Positions 23,374 to 31,186 of a stretch of DNA of 41,876 bases are shown here, in pieces (positions within the stretch are counted from its first letter, which is position 1; every line of letters starts with the position of its first letter). The stretch spans positions 1 through 41,876 of the forward strand of contig SICU01000003.1 in NCBI GenBank assembly GCA_009694755.1, written 5' to 3'. Source of the stretch: Candidatus Pacearchaeota archaeon. Lineage in GTDB: Archaea; Nanobdellota; Nanobdellia; Pacearchaeales; GW2011-AR1. The notes under the pieces are model-generated. The model was not told the DNA's origin. It searched no databases and worked only from the letters and a program-made list of their open reading frames with translations. Position numbers and translations under genes: made by a program.

Positions 23374-23826
23374 TTATTTTCTTTTTTTAGTTTTTTGTTT
23401 CTTAATTATCTCTTTTTCAACCGATTTGCCTCGTGAACCGATAAATGTAGCACTGATTAAAACTAAAATCCAAGGAATATAAGCTGTGAAAGTTTTATAA
23501 TATTCAGACATTCCTTGAATATTTTTATCTAAAATTAAAGCAATTATTATTTGTAATAAATCTAAAACAATTCCTACTAAAATAAAAGTCAAACCTAATT
23601 TCAAACCTTCGTTTAGATTTCTTTGTATTCCAACTTTTTTGAAATACCAAACTGAAGCAAATGAAGTTAATAGAACAGTTATTGCAATTGTAGAGATATA
23701 GGAAATATTTTGTAAATTCTGAGGAGAATCAAAACTTAAAAGCATAATTGTAGTTAAAATTATTCCAGTAATTAGAGTCACAATATAGAATGCAACAGCA
23801 ATTAAAATTCCTCTTTTAACATCCAT
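23374..23826 (-). CDS. Four-pass membrane protein of unknown function
   Basis: The 150-residue protein has four hydrophobic helices and a strongly basic C-terminus (IIKKQKTKKRK), so the tail is cytoplasmic. The third loop (NEGLKLGLTFILVGIVLDLLQI) resembles small membrane proteins of the DUF5367-like sort, but this is weak. It lies between tRNA-Ser and the cytochrome b5 gene, on the strand of the latter, with an own promoter region. Confidence 0.55.
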   Translation of the reverse strand: MDVKRGILIAVAFYIVTLITGIILTTIMLLSFDSPQNLQNISYISTIAITVLLTSFASVWYFKKVGIQRNLNEGLKLGLTFILVGIVLDLLQIIIALILDKNIQGMSEYYKTFTAYIPWILVLISATFIGSRGKSVEKEIIKKQKTKKRK

Positions 23827-23897
23827 ATTATTTTTAAGTTAAAGAGGTTTTTAAGCTTTAGGTATCTTTTTAAGTCAGAGTTTAATTTCGTAAATAA

Positions 23898-23979
23898 GCC
23901 CGGATGGCACAATGGCACTGCGCTAGTCTCGAAAACTAGTTTCCTCACGGATTTCTCGGTTCGATTCCGAGTCCGGGCG
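23898..23979 (+). tRNA. tRNA-Ser (CGA)
   Basis: An 82-base cloverleaf with acceptor GCCCGGA/TCCGGGC, anticodon stem CTAGT/ACTAG with loop CTCGAAA (anticodon CGA), a long variable arm, T-stem CTCGG/CCGAG and G73, the serine discriminator. No CCA is encoded. It reads UCG codons. The stop of the second SNF2-partner gene lies only 17 bases after its 3' end. Confidence 0.93.
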
Positions 23980-23995
23980 TTCCAGAATCGAGACT

Positions 23996-24985
23996 TCACA
24001 ATATCTTATCAACAACAGGGTCATAATTAAAGATTACATCTTTACATTTACTTATTGCACGTAATTGGTATATTGGATAATAAATCACTGTAACATTGAT
24101 TAAACTATTTTTTATTGAAAGAACGTGTTTTTCAACTTCATCATTAATATGAAATTTTTCTTCTGATTTTAGTCTTTCTCTATATCCTTTTTTCTCTAAC
24201 ATCTCTAATCTTTCTATTGATTCTCGAATCATTCTTTTTAGTATATTTCTATCTCTTTCATAGGCTGTATGTTTAAGCTTACTTTCAAGCATTTTTATCT
24301 TATTAGCACATGTTTCAACTTCTTCATCTTTCTCGTGAATTTGTTTATGGTAATGGTTCTTTACTCTAAATAATTCTTTTTTTATTTTTTCTTTCAGAAT
24401 TAATTTAAGTGGTATTACATCTTGGCTAACTTTTTCATTGAGCAATTCTTTTGCTTTTTTATAAAATTCCTGAATATCCATCTCTGGAAGAATATCAGCA
24501 TTACCTTTTTGAAGATTAAATTTAGATAAATCTATATCTGAATACTTTTGACTTTTAATAAGTATAGTATTTATTGTTTGTTTTTTATTATTGAGATATT
24601 GGTACTTAGATAAAAATGAGAATCTATATAAAAAACTTAATGTTTCAGAATTAATTCCTATAAACTTATATTTTATTAGATTTAACTTGCTATTGATTTT
24701 AGCTATATCTGGTTTAATGTTTATTTTCAATAAGCAAGTCAATCCTTTATCACTGAGATAATCTCTAATTGCGAGTAAAAAATAACTTCCTTGCATTATT
24801 AGTTCTGAATCTTTATATGTGTTATGAGCATTGATGTCAAAAACGAATTTATACGGTGCTTTTTTACCAATAAATTCTTCAAATTCAGTTTGAACTCCAC
24901 TAATTATTAATAAGCTACCCTTATCCTCGATTATACAATCTTTGAAAAATTCTAAAAGAAATTTCTTTGAGTTATTTTTGGCCAT
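23996..24985 (-). CDS. SNF2-partner paralogue lacking the zinc domain
   Basis: The 329-residue protein follows the partner of the first SNF2 module in order: N-terminal alpha/beta domain (PYKFVFDINAHNTYKDSELI versus PYTIIFENNSSLHSTELI), strongly charged coiled coil (about 180-270) and an alpha/beta segment ending NYDPVVDKIL. The first copy has YEPLYNKFVFPLCDLC at this point and continues with the zinc cluster; here a TGA follows at once, 17 bases before the tRNA-Ser end (convergent). It appears shortened by the tRNA boundary. It follows its helicase by 12 bases. Confidence 0.65.
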   Translation of the reverse strand: MAKNNSKKFLLEFFKDCIIEDKGSLLIISGVQTEFEEFIGKKAPYKFVFDINAHNTYKDSELIMQGSYFLLAIRDYLSDKGLTCLLKINIKPDIAKINSKLNLIKYKFIGINSETLSFLYRFSFLSKYQYLNNKKQTINTILIKSQKYSDIDLSKFNLQKGNADILPEMDIQEFYKKAKELLNEKVSQDVIPLKLILKEKIKKELFRVKNHYHKQIHEKDEEVETCANKIKMLESKLKHTAYERDRNILKRMIRESIERLEMLEKKGYRERLKSEEKFHINDEVEKHVLSIKNSLINVTVIYYPIYQLRAISKCKDVIFNYDPVVDKIL

Positions 24986-24997
24986 ATTATGAATTTA

Positions 24998-26845
24998 CTA
25001 GTCTAGTAACTCCGAAGTATACTTTTTAGTTTGTTGATAATTATCGATTCCTTTTTTTATCTCTTTGTTTACTTTATCTATATCACTAGCGAATTTGCTC
25101 AAATTATTTTTAGAATCTAAAAAAGCAGTCATAATTTTTTCTTCAAACTTAATTGAACTAGATTTTCCATTAGAGTCTAGACCCATATTAAATAAAATGA
25201 TTGGTAGTTCGCCCATAATTAGTCCAATACAGCACATTTTATTTATAATTAAATCCACTACGTGCTCTTCCATAGTATCTTTAGTAGCAAGATTATATAC
25301 AAATATATCTTTAGTCTGTCCAATTCTATCCAAACGTCCTATGCGCTGTTCAACAGTCATCGGATTCCAAGGGAGATCGTAATTGATAATATTTGAACAG
25401 AATTGCAAGTTTAATCCTTCAGAACCAGTTTCAGTACTTAGAAGAATTTGAGTCTTTTCTTTAAATTCTTTTATTCTTCTAGTTTTTTCATCAGCCGTCA
25501 AGCCTCCTTGAAACTCAGTAACTTTCATTTTACTTTTTTTTAGAATATCTGAAATATATTTTAGGGTTGCTGGATGCTTCGTGTAAATAAGTATTTTTGT
25601 CCCCTTGTCTATTTTATCTATTTCATATATTATTTTTATCAATTCTTTTAATTTGCTGTCCATTGATATATTCTTAAAATTATCAAGAATTCTCTTTGCA
25701 ATTTCAATAGTTGTTGTATGATATTTAGAATTAGATATCAAATTCTCAAGAAATTCAATTGAAGATTTTGACGAACTTGTTATTTTCGGGAGGATAACGT
25801 GGGCAGCAAGTATTGTTTTTATTGGTACACCATTGAAATCAAGATAATTATTTAATAATAAATCAACAACTTCAGCATATGTTCTTCTTTCTTCTATATC
25901 TAAATTAACTGATTGAATTATTGGAATCCGTTTCATATACTTTACCCCTACTGCTTCATCTCTACGTCTACGAATCATAACTTCAGAAAGCTTTCTTTTT
26001 AATTCCAGTGGATTGAGTGGGTGTCTTTTATCTCCATTTATTAAAAAATTTGAACGAAAATTGCTAATTGTTCCAAGATGCCCTCTTCTTAGAAGCGAGA
26101 GAAGATTATAAAGCTCAATTAAATCATTTTGAAAAGGAGTTGCAGTCAATAATAAAAGCCTTTTCTTCTGAAGTTTATCTACAAATTTCCATCTAAAAGT
26201 ATTTTTATCTTTTAGTTTATGTGCTTCATCTATTATTATAATGTCCCAATATATTTCGTGAGCTTTAGCATGTTTGAATACGTTGGTAGATGGATTGAAA
26301 TTTTTTATCTTATCCATTGAGGCTATAGCAAAATCCGTATTTTCCCATTCGCTTTCTTTATTGATTTCAGTGAAATTTAAATTAAATTTTGTAGTAAGCT
26401 CTTCTTTCCATTGTTGAACAAGAGAAGGAGGAGTTAAGATTAAAGCACGAGTTACAAAACCACGAACAATACATTCCTTTAAAACCATTCCAGCTGTAAT
26501 TGTTTTTCCAAGACCAACTTCATCAGCTAGCAATGCTCTACCATCTAAATCCCTTAAAATTTTAAGTGCTCCTTCTTGCTGATGCGGTAAGTTATAAGCA
26601 AGATTATTTTTAATTAATGGATATGAAATTAGTCCTTTTATTTCGGACTGTTTTGCTGCTTCTTCAGACTTTAGTCTAAGTTGAAATAAATTTTTTGGTT
26701 CAAATTTTTTATCTTTTATCCTCGTTATTATCTTTATTTCATTTAATACGATACTCTCAACAATCTTCAAATCTTTATCATAATATATCTTTTCTTCAAA
26801 ATTAGTGTTTTTCTCTTTCAACAAACTTTTTCTTTCAGAATTCAT
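24998..26845 (-). CDS. SNF2-family (RapA-like) helicase/translocase, copy 2
   Basis: The 615-residue protein has the same motifs as copy 1: ALLADEVGLGKTITAGM (about 104-120), ALILTPPSLVQQW, IIDEAHKLK, LLLTATPFQND, STETGSEGLNLQ and QRIGRLDRIGQT, and the C-terminal MEEHVVDLIINKMCCIGLIMGELP, nearly identical to copy 1. Overall similarity looks well above half by eye, with a longer, divergent N-terminus. Codon use is somewhat richer in TTA/AGA/ATA than copy 1. Upstream is the long intergenic region with a dispersed repeat. Confidence 0.9.
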   Translation of the reverse strand: MNSERKSLLKEKNTNFEEKIYYDKDLKIVESIVLNEIKIITRIKDKKFEPKNLFQLRLKSEEAAKQSEIKGLISYPLIKNNLAYNLPHQQEGALKILRDLDGRALLADEVGLGKTITAGMVLKECIVRGFVTRALILTPPSLVQQWKEELTTKFNLNFTEINKESEWENTDFAIASMDKIKNFNPSTNVFKHAKAHEIYWDIIIIDEAHKLKDKNTFRWKFVDKLQKKRLLLLTATPFQNDLIELYNLLSLLRRGHLGTISNFRSNFLINGDKRHPLNPLELKRKLSEVMIRRRRDEAVGVKYMKRIPIIQSVNLDIEERRTYAEVVDLLLNNYLDFNGVPIKTILAAHVILPKITSSSKSSIEFLENLISNSKYHTTTIEIAKRILDNFKNISMDSKLKELIKIIYEIDKIDKGTKILIYTKHPATLKYISDILKKSKMKVTEFQGGLTADEKTRRIKEFKEKTQILLSTETGSEGLNLQFCSNIINYDLPWNPMTVEQRIGRLDRIGQTKDIFVYNLATKDTMEEHVVDLIINKMCCIGLIMGELPIILFNMGLDSNGKSSSIKFEEKIMTAFLDSKNNLSKFASDIDKVNKEIKKGIDNYQQTKKYTSELLD

Positions 26846-26951
26846 ATTTTTGCCTAAAGCTTTAATAGTTCTTAATCTTTGGCTTTTCTATGTTGCAAGG
26901 GTCTATGCCCATATCAAAGACTTATATTTTTGATGAATTAAGCACCAACAC

Positions 26952-27017
26952 AAAAGTCCTTCTTGTAATATCGTGGGGACTTTTGGGTGTTCAAAGTGCT
27001 CTGACGCACTTTGACAT
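26952..27017. repeat. Second copy of the dispersed double-hairpin repeat
   Basis: AAAAGTCC (26952-26959) pairs with GGACTTTT (26977-26984), followed by GGTGTTCAAAGTGC and, after a six-base loop, GCACTTTGACAT to 27017. The reverse complement of 3059-3109 has the same order: AAAGTC/GACTTT hairpin, then GGTGTTCAAAGTG, loop, CACTTTGACAT. Stems are conserved and loops differ, the pattern of a structured repeat. The rest of the gap 26846-27103 shows no further structure or ORF that I can support. Confidence 0.7.
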
Positions 27018-27103
27018 CAAACCACAAATTAAAGTGTGTAGGGGTGCATCGATTTTTTGATTCTATTTTCCACGATATAACTGTTGTACTAGATATGAAA
27101 TGA

Positions 27104-27274
27104 ATGACTGTAGGCACGGTTAAATCTGTTATACTAAATACTATCAAAACTATTGAAGTTAAGGAGAAATCTTTGGGTAGAATATTTAGTATACCTTCCG
27201 AACTGATTACAGATACTGGAAAGAATATCTTGCTTAGAGTCCCTAAAATCAACTTATTCCTAAAACTATATTAA
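27104..27274 (+). CDS. Possible 56-residue protein or remnant
   Basis: ATG at 27104 opens MTVGTVKSVILNTIKTIEVK followed by LGRIFSIPSELITDTGKNIL and a hydrophobic end. The beta-rich pattern with a G-R-I-F-x-I-P turn recalls a small beta-barrel such as a PRC or SpoVT domain, but it is short and has no ribosome binding site. It could be the tail of a lost gene. The opposing 104-residue ORF on the other strand covers the repeat and is less likely. Confidence 0.3.
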   Translation: MTVGTVKSVILNTIKTIEVKEKSLGRIFSIPSELITDTGKNILLRVPKINLFLKLY

Positions 27275-27321
27275 AAAATAATTAGGCTCTAGTTTTTAAA
27301 GTATCTTAGCGTATATCGGTT

Positions 27322-27474
27322 ATGAAAAAAATGAATTGTTTTGAATGTAAGAAAGAATTTGAAACTAATTCCAACGCCCGATTTCCTCGCAAGTATTGCC
27401 CAAAATGCAGTGCAAAAAAGAAAAAACTTTGGGATAATCAGTGGAAAGTTAAATTCGAAGATTTAGACGATTAA
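27322..27474 (+). CDS. Small zinc-ribbon protein (50 residues)
   Basis: Too short for the ORF track. MKKMNCFECKKEFETNSN leads to YCPKCSAKKKKLWDNQ and an acidic end (FEDLDD). CxxC pairs separated by about 20 residues form a four-Cys zinc ribbon. It ends exactly where the convergent YdeI-family pseudogene ends (27474 and 27475). Single-domain ribbons like this are common in archaea and bind nucleic acid or protein; no specific role can be assigned. Confidence 0.7.
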   Translation: MKKMNCFECKKEFETNSNARFPRKYCPKCSAKKKKLWDNQWKVKFEDLDD

Positions 27475-28063
27475 TTATTCGTTCTTTAGATTTCCGGGTT
27501 TTTCGTTTCTACTTAATTTTGCAATTGTTGAGCTTATTCTCTTTTGTTTTGTTTCTAGAAGTTTAGCTTTTATTATCTAACGAAGATATGTTCTCTTGTG
27601 AGATGGTGCTAATTTATTGAAATTTGCATTTGCTTCTTTATTATTTTCTAACGCTTTTTTTTAGGTCTTTAGGATTATCTGGATTTTTTGGGATTCCATA
27701 GTCAAGAGTTGGTTTCTTTAACCCTCCAGAATATCTTTTAATCCCTTCTGGAAAAAGTCTATTTTGTTCTTTTAAATCTTTTGCATATCTTAGAGTATTA
27801 TCACTCCATGTGCTCTTGTCTGTTCTTCTTCTGAAATTTCTAACATATTGGTTTTCATCTAATCTTTTCAAGGTTGTGTCTATCCAACCAAAGCATATAG
27901 CTTATTTCATAGAATCTAAATGAGATATTGTTCCTTTTCCAGTGTGTTTCTTATTAACTATTAATGTAATACTCTTTTCTTTGAGGTGGTTCTCTTTTAA
28001 CCAGTTGTGCCATTCTTCAATGCTGTTGCAGTGCACTGTTATTACCCCAATATTATTTTGCAT
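27475..28063 (-). pseudogene. YdeI/OmpD-associated family pseudogene
   Basis: From ATG 28063 (TATA box TTTAAATATAAC at 28081-28092) the frame reads HCNSIEEWHNWLKENHLKEK and VNKKHTGKGTISHLDSMK, then TAA (27902-27904), then AICFGWIDTTLKRLDENQ and VRNFRRRTDKSTWSDNT in the same frame. After an A-run near 27655 the sense continues in another frame: ALENNKEANANFNKLAPSHK, RTYLR, TAG where the family has Trp, and TIAKLSRNEKPG, ending at 27475. Three lesions make it inactive. The ORF-track entry 27641-27871 is only its middle part. The family is linked to bacteriocin or antimicrobial resistance in bacteria. Confidence 0.8.
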
Positions 28064-28147
28064 AACTTTTATTGTTTAGTTATATTTAAATAACATATGC
28101 TTTTTTATAATTTATAAAGAAATATATTATTGCAATATTGATTTTTT

Positions 28148-28633
28148 TTAGGAGTATCTATTCTCTTTTACTCTTTCTTCTAAATATTTAGTAAAATCCT
28201 CTTTTAATTGTGGTAAATTTCCTTGATAAACAATAGGAATTCTCAAATTTCTTTCCCTTTTTGTTTCTCTTTCTTGTTCTCTTTCTATATTAGTGCAAAC
28301 GCTATTTTGTAAAGTGGTATGTAAAAAACAAATTATTGCAGACCTTAAAATAAAATTCCTTTTTACTTGCGAATCTTTAGGATTTTCTCCAAATATGTTT
28401 TCTAAAATTGGTTGAGGAGAGACTGATTCGTATAATTGATTTTCAGACATTAAAAAATATTCGCCGTGAACTTGCCAGTCCCCTATTAACCCTTTTTTAC
28501 TTGTTGAACTTTCCCCTCTTAAAGATATAGTTCCCCCATGATTTATTCTACCAATTAAACCTATTCTATCCCTCTCCGTACCTCTGTCTGTGTTAATAAT
28601 TCTATCAGGATATTCGCTTCTATTGTGATTCAT
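28148..28633 (-). CDS. Hypothetical 161-residue protein
   Basis: A soluble protein with an Arg/Asp-rich N-terminus (DRIINTDRGTERDRIGLIGR), a middle part with HGEYFLMSENQLYESV and a charged helical stretch (IEREQERETKRERNLRI). No domain or family recognised. It lies alone between the pseudogene and the large helicase with an AT-rich upstream region. Codon use and length support a real gene, but function is unknown. Confidence 0.5.
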   Translation of the reverse strand: MNHNRSEYPDRIINTDRGTERDRIGLIGRINHGGTISLRGESSTSKKGLIGDWQVHGEYFLMSENQLYESVSPQPILENIFGENPKDSQVKRNFILRSAIICFLHTTLQNSVCTNIEREQERETKRERNLRIPIVYQGNLPQLKEDFTKYLEERVKENRYS

Positions 28634-28721
28634 TTTTCTGTTTTCTAAACTCTAATACATCATTTATAAATCTTGGGATTTACCACCAAAAAATTTTAAA
28701 TTAGAAATTTCTCAAATTTCG

Positions 28722-30767
28722 CTAATTATAATTTTGATTTTTATTTTGAAGTTTTTTCACGGCATCTAAAACTCTTAAATCTGGCGAGAGAATATAAACG
28801 TGATCGTCTTTAGACCTAACAGCACGATAAATTCTTTGAAGAAATTCCCTATGTGCTTTGTCTCTATAAAAATCCCAAAAATAATCAGGATGAGTTTTTT
28901 GCAAAATTTTCCAAAATGTATCAGACACATTAGGATTAGGATATTTTGTAAATACAACCGAATTACACATATTTCCAGGGAAATCTATTCCTCTTGAACA
29001 TTTTGTAGTAAATAATTTATTGTTCAATCCCTGTTTGAAAACTGCAACAATTTTCCCAGTTTTATCTTCTTTTTGTTGTTCTCTTAAACGTTCTTGCGAA
29101 GTCAATTCTATCAAATGATACTTCATTTTTTCTTCTTCGGTTGGCAAATCTTGAAATGCATTTACATGAATTAAAGTAGGCCTCTTTGCTTTTTCTACAA
29201 TTGTGTTTAATGCTCGAAGATAATCTTCTCTTGAATGTTGTCCTCCTGTAAAATTTGCATATTTACAATCTCTTTCTTTTCCAGTCATAGAAATTTCTAT
29301 CGCTCCTTGCTGAAGTCCTTCCGCTTCAACTATTTTGAAATTAGTTATTCCAAAAATATTTTTTAAAACATTTTCTGTGTGCAACGTTCCAGACATAAAA
29401 ATCAACGCTTTATTTTTATCTAAAAGTTCTTGAATTCTTGGACCCAAATTCGTACTCACCAATTTCACATACAAATTATCCTCTTCTTTTCTAAAAGTTG
29501 CATAAACATCTTCGGTTAAATCCGCGAAATCTCTTGCAAGTTCAAAAGCTTTACTCGCATAACTATTCTCATCTAAAAGGATTTCCGATTCAAGTTCTTT
29601 ATCTTTTTCTAATAACTTAAAAATTTTACTCAAATAAGTTTCAGAAATATTAAAAACCTGATTCTCATTTATTCCCAACGCTTTTTTATTTTTTTCTTCT
29701 AAATTTATCAAATCTAAAATTGATTTTATTGTTTCTCGCGTGTCCAAAGATTCTGGAATTATCGTGTTCAAACTATTTGCAAATCGCGTTAAATTTATTT
29801 CTTCTTGTTGAAATAATCCATCTAAAAATTCATCTGCTTCGTCAATTATTTCAATATCTGTTGCAGGTTTTCTCCCAATAGATAATTCTGCTTTGTATTT
29901 CGCTGCATTGAATATTAAAACATCTGCTTGTGTATATGCAAGATATTGGTCGTAATACGAACATCCAGATTTCCGATGATAAAAAGTGTATTCTCTTCCG
30001 TCACAACCTTCATATTTTATTTTTTTAGCATCTTTTAATTGATTTAATTCATAAGTTGATGGAACAATTGGACTCCAATAAGGATTTGCAGGAGCAATAG
30101 ATAATCTCTTTAGATGTTTATAATCTGGAACATCTCGCCCCGAAACAAATGGATTTTTCAAATAATAACTTGACAATTGATTATAATTTTTCTCACTTAT
30201 TTTTATATTTTCAGGAAGTTCTGGATTCGCACAAGAAACTCCTGGTTCAATTATCGAATCGTGATTTTCTTTTCCAGTCATCATAGCAATTTTCATTTTT
30301 TCGCCGTTTAATTTATACAGAAATTTTTTCCCAGTATAATCTTCTTCATATTGTCTTTGAAGTGCCTTTACTGGAACTATTATCGACGCTTTTCCTAATT
30401 TTCTTGCAACGTTTAAAGCAATTACGGATTTTCCCGTTCCACAAGCTCCGTGAATAAAAATTATTTTATTTCCTTTTTTTACTAAATCAACTATTTCTTT
30501 TATTACGTCTGTTTGCGTTTTCCCATTTGAAAATTTTAAAGGGGCAATTTTTCCATTCGCATCATTTAAATCCCAATAGGGATTTTCAAAAATTTGTTCT
30601 GTTTTTTTATCTTCTTTTAAAAAATCTAATTTACTTGAAGTTTTTAATCCAGTATATGACTCTGTTAAAAATCCGTCTGGTGGAATTACCGTTTCTTTTG
30701 GTTTCCAAGAATTAGTTGCGTTCGTCGTTAAACTTTGAAGTCTGCCTTGATCACCTGTAAAACTCAT
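28722..30767 (-). CDS. XPD/DinG-like superfamily 2 helicase
   Basis: The 681-residue protein has IFIHGACGTGKSVIALN (motif I, about residue 100), IIDEADEFLDGL (motif II), LIFMSGTLHTENVL (motif III of the Rad3 type) and LQRIYRAVRSKDDHVYILS (motif VI). Cysteines between motifs I and II (VSCANP, YEGCDG, SGCSYYDQ) sit where XPD-type enzymes carry an iron-sulfur cluster; I count three clear ones, so cluster binding is uncertain. It would unwind DNA in repair or replication restart. A TATA-like TTTTAAAACATATG lies at 30789-30800. About 50 residues at the N-terminus are unassigned. Confidence 0.8.
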   Translation of the reverse strand: MSFTGDQGRLQSLTTNATNSWKPKETVIPPDGFLTESYTGLKTSSKLDFLKEDKKTEQIFENPYWDLNDANGKIAPLKFSNGKTQTDVIKEIVDLVKKGNKIIFIHGACGTGKSVIALNVARKLGKASIIVPVKALQRQYEEDYTGKKFLYKLNGEKMKIAMMTGKENHDSIIEPGVSCANPELPENIKISEKNYNQLSSYYLKNPFVSGRDVPDYKHLKRLSIAPANPYWSPIVPSTYELNQLKDAKKIKYEGCDGREYTFYHRKSGCSYYDQYLAYTQADVLIFNAAKYKAELSIGRKPATDIEIIDEADEFLDGLFQQEEINLTRFANSLNTIIPESLDTRETIKSILDLINLEEKNKKALGINENQVFNISETYLSKIFKLLEKDKELESEILLDENSYASKAFELARDFADLTEDVYATFRKEEDNLYVKLVSTNLGPRIQELLDKNKALIFMSGTLHTENVLKNIFGITNFKIVEAEGLQQGAIEISMTGKERDCKYANFTGGQHSREDYLRALNTIVEKAKRPTLIHVNAFQDLPTEEEKMKYHLIELTSQERLREQQKEDKTGKIVAVFKQGLNNKLFTTKCSRGIDFPGNMCNSVVFTKYPNPNVSDTFWKILQKTHPDYFWDFYRDKAHREFLQRIYRAVRSKDDHVYILSPDLRVLDAVKKLQNKNQNYN

Positions 30768-30812
30768 AGATTTCTATTAAGTTCATATGTTTTAAAAGGA
30801 TTTGTGCTAGAA

Positions 30813-30976
30813 TTAATTAATCCGAGAAGCCATATACTGATTGCCATCTCTATAAACAACGGTTCCATAAAAATCGTCTGACTTCGAAAATAATGGTAAT
30901 TGATATGCTTGATTGAATATACCCGCTAACTCATTTGCAAAGGTTTTAAAGGAGTTTTCTTTTGTAAAGTATATTC
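30813..30976 (-). pseudogene. Possible N-truncated gene fragment abutting tRNA-Leu
   Basis: The reverse strand encodes IYFTKENSFKTFANELAGIF, LPLFSKSDDFYGTVVYRDG and ends ASRIN-stop, which looks protein-like. The only ATG in frame lies inside the tRNA gene on the other strand, giving residues that are antisense to the tRNA. I read this as the tail of a gene cut off at the 5' side of the tRNA. Confidence is low; it may be chance. Confidence 0.3.
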
Positions 30977-31060
30977 GCGGGGATGCCAGAGTGGTCAAAT
31001 GGGACACGTTAAGGCCGTGTTAGCTTAGTGCTTTCTTAGGTTCGAATCCTAATCCCCGCA
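30977..31060 (+). tRNA. tRNA-Leu (AAG)
   Basis: A class II tRNA with acceptor GCGGGGA/TCCCCGC, anticodon stem ACACG/CGTGT with loop TTAAGGC (U33, anticodon AAG, G37), variable arm with stem AGC/GCT, T-stem TTAGG/CCTAA and A73. The leucine discriminator and long arm agree with the anticodon. A34 is rare in archaeal tRNAs, where GAG is expected for this codon box. No CCA is encoded. Confidence 0.88.
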
Positions 31061-31176
31061 TAAAATTATATTTTAAGAGAGATTGAAGTAAGGATTCGAA
31101 CGTTCTTCGAAATTGAGATTTCTCGAAACTTCAAAACTAGTAAATTTTGAAGTAATCCTAATCCCTACATAAAATT
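31061..31176. repeat. Structured element at the 3' side of tRNA-Leu, with a copy of the tRNA end
   Basis: AATCCTAATCCCCGCA and the following TAAAATT (31045-31067) recur at 31154-31176 with 21 of 23 bases identical. Between lie AAGGATTCGAACG (31090-31102), an inverted copy of the T-arm, an internal TTCGA/TCGAA hairpin region (about 31105-31127), and a hairpin ACTTCAAAA/TTTTGAAGT (31128-31153) directly before the copy. The order and the ACTTCAA hairpin are the same as in the element beside tRNA-Ala. Confidence 0.6.
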
Positions 31177-31186
31177 TTAAATTTGT

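Noticed and set aside
23920-23940. GAAAACTAGTTTCC resembling the copper-island operator
   Set aside because: It is the anticodon stem-loop of tRNA-Ser (CTAGT/ACTAG), so its symmetry is explained by the tRNA.
23802-23999. 65-residue reverse-strand ORF
   Set aside because: It is antisense to tRNA-Ser.
26938-27252. 104-residue reverse-strand ORF
   Set aside because: It runs through the double-hairpin repeat and has no family-like pattern; the opposite strand fits better.
27641-27871. 76-residue ORF as an intact gene
   Set aside because: It is the middle of a longer YdeI-family frame interrupted by TAA upstream and a frameshift downstream.
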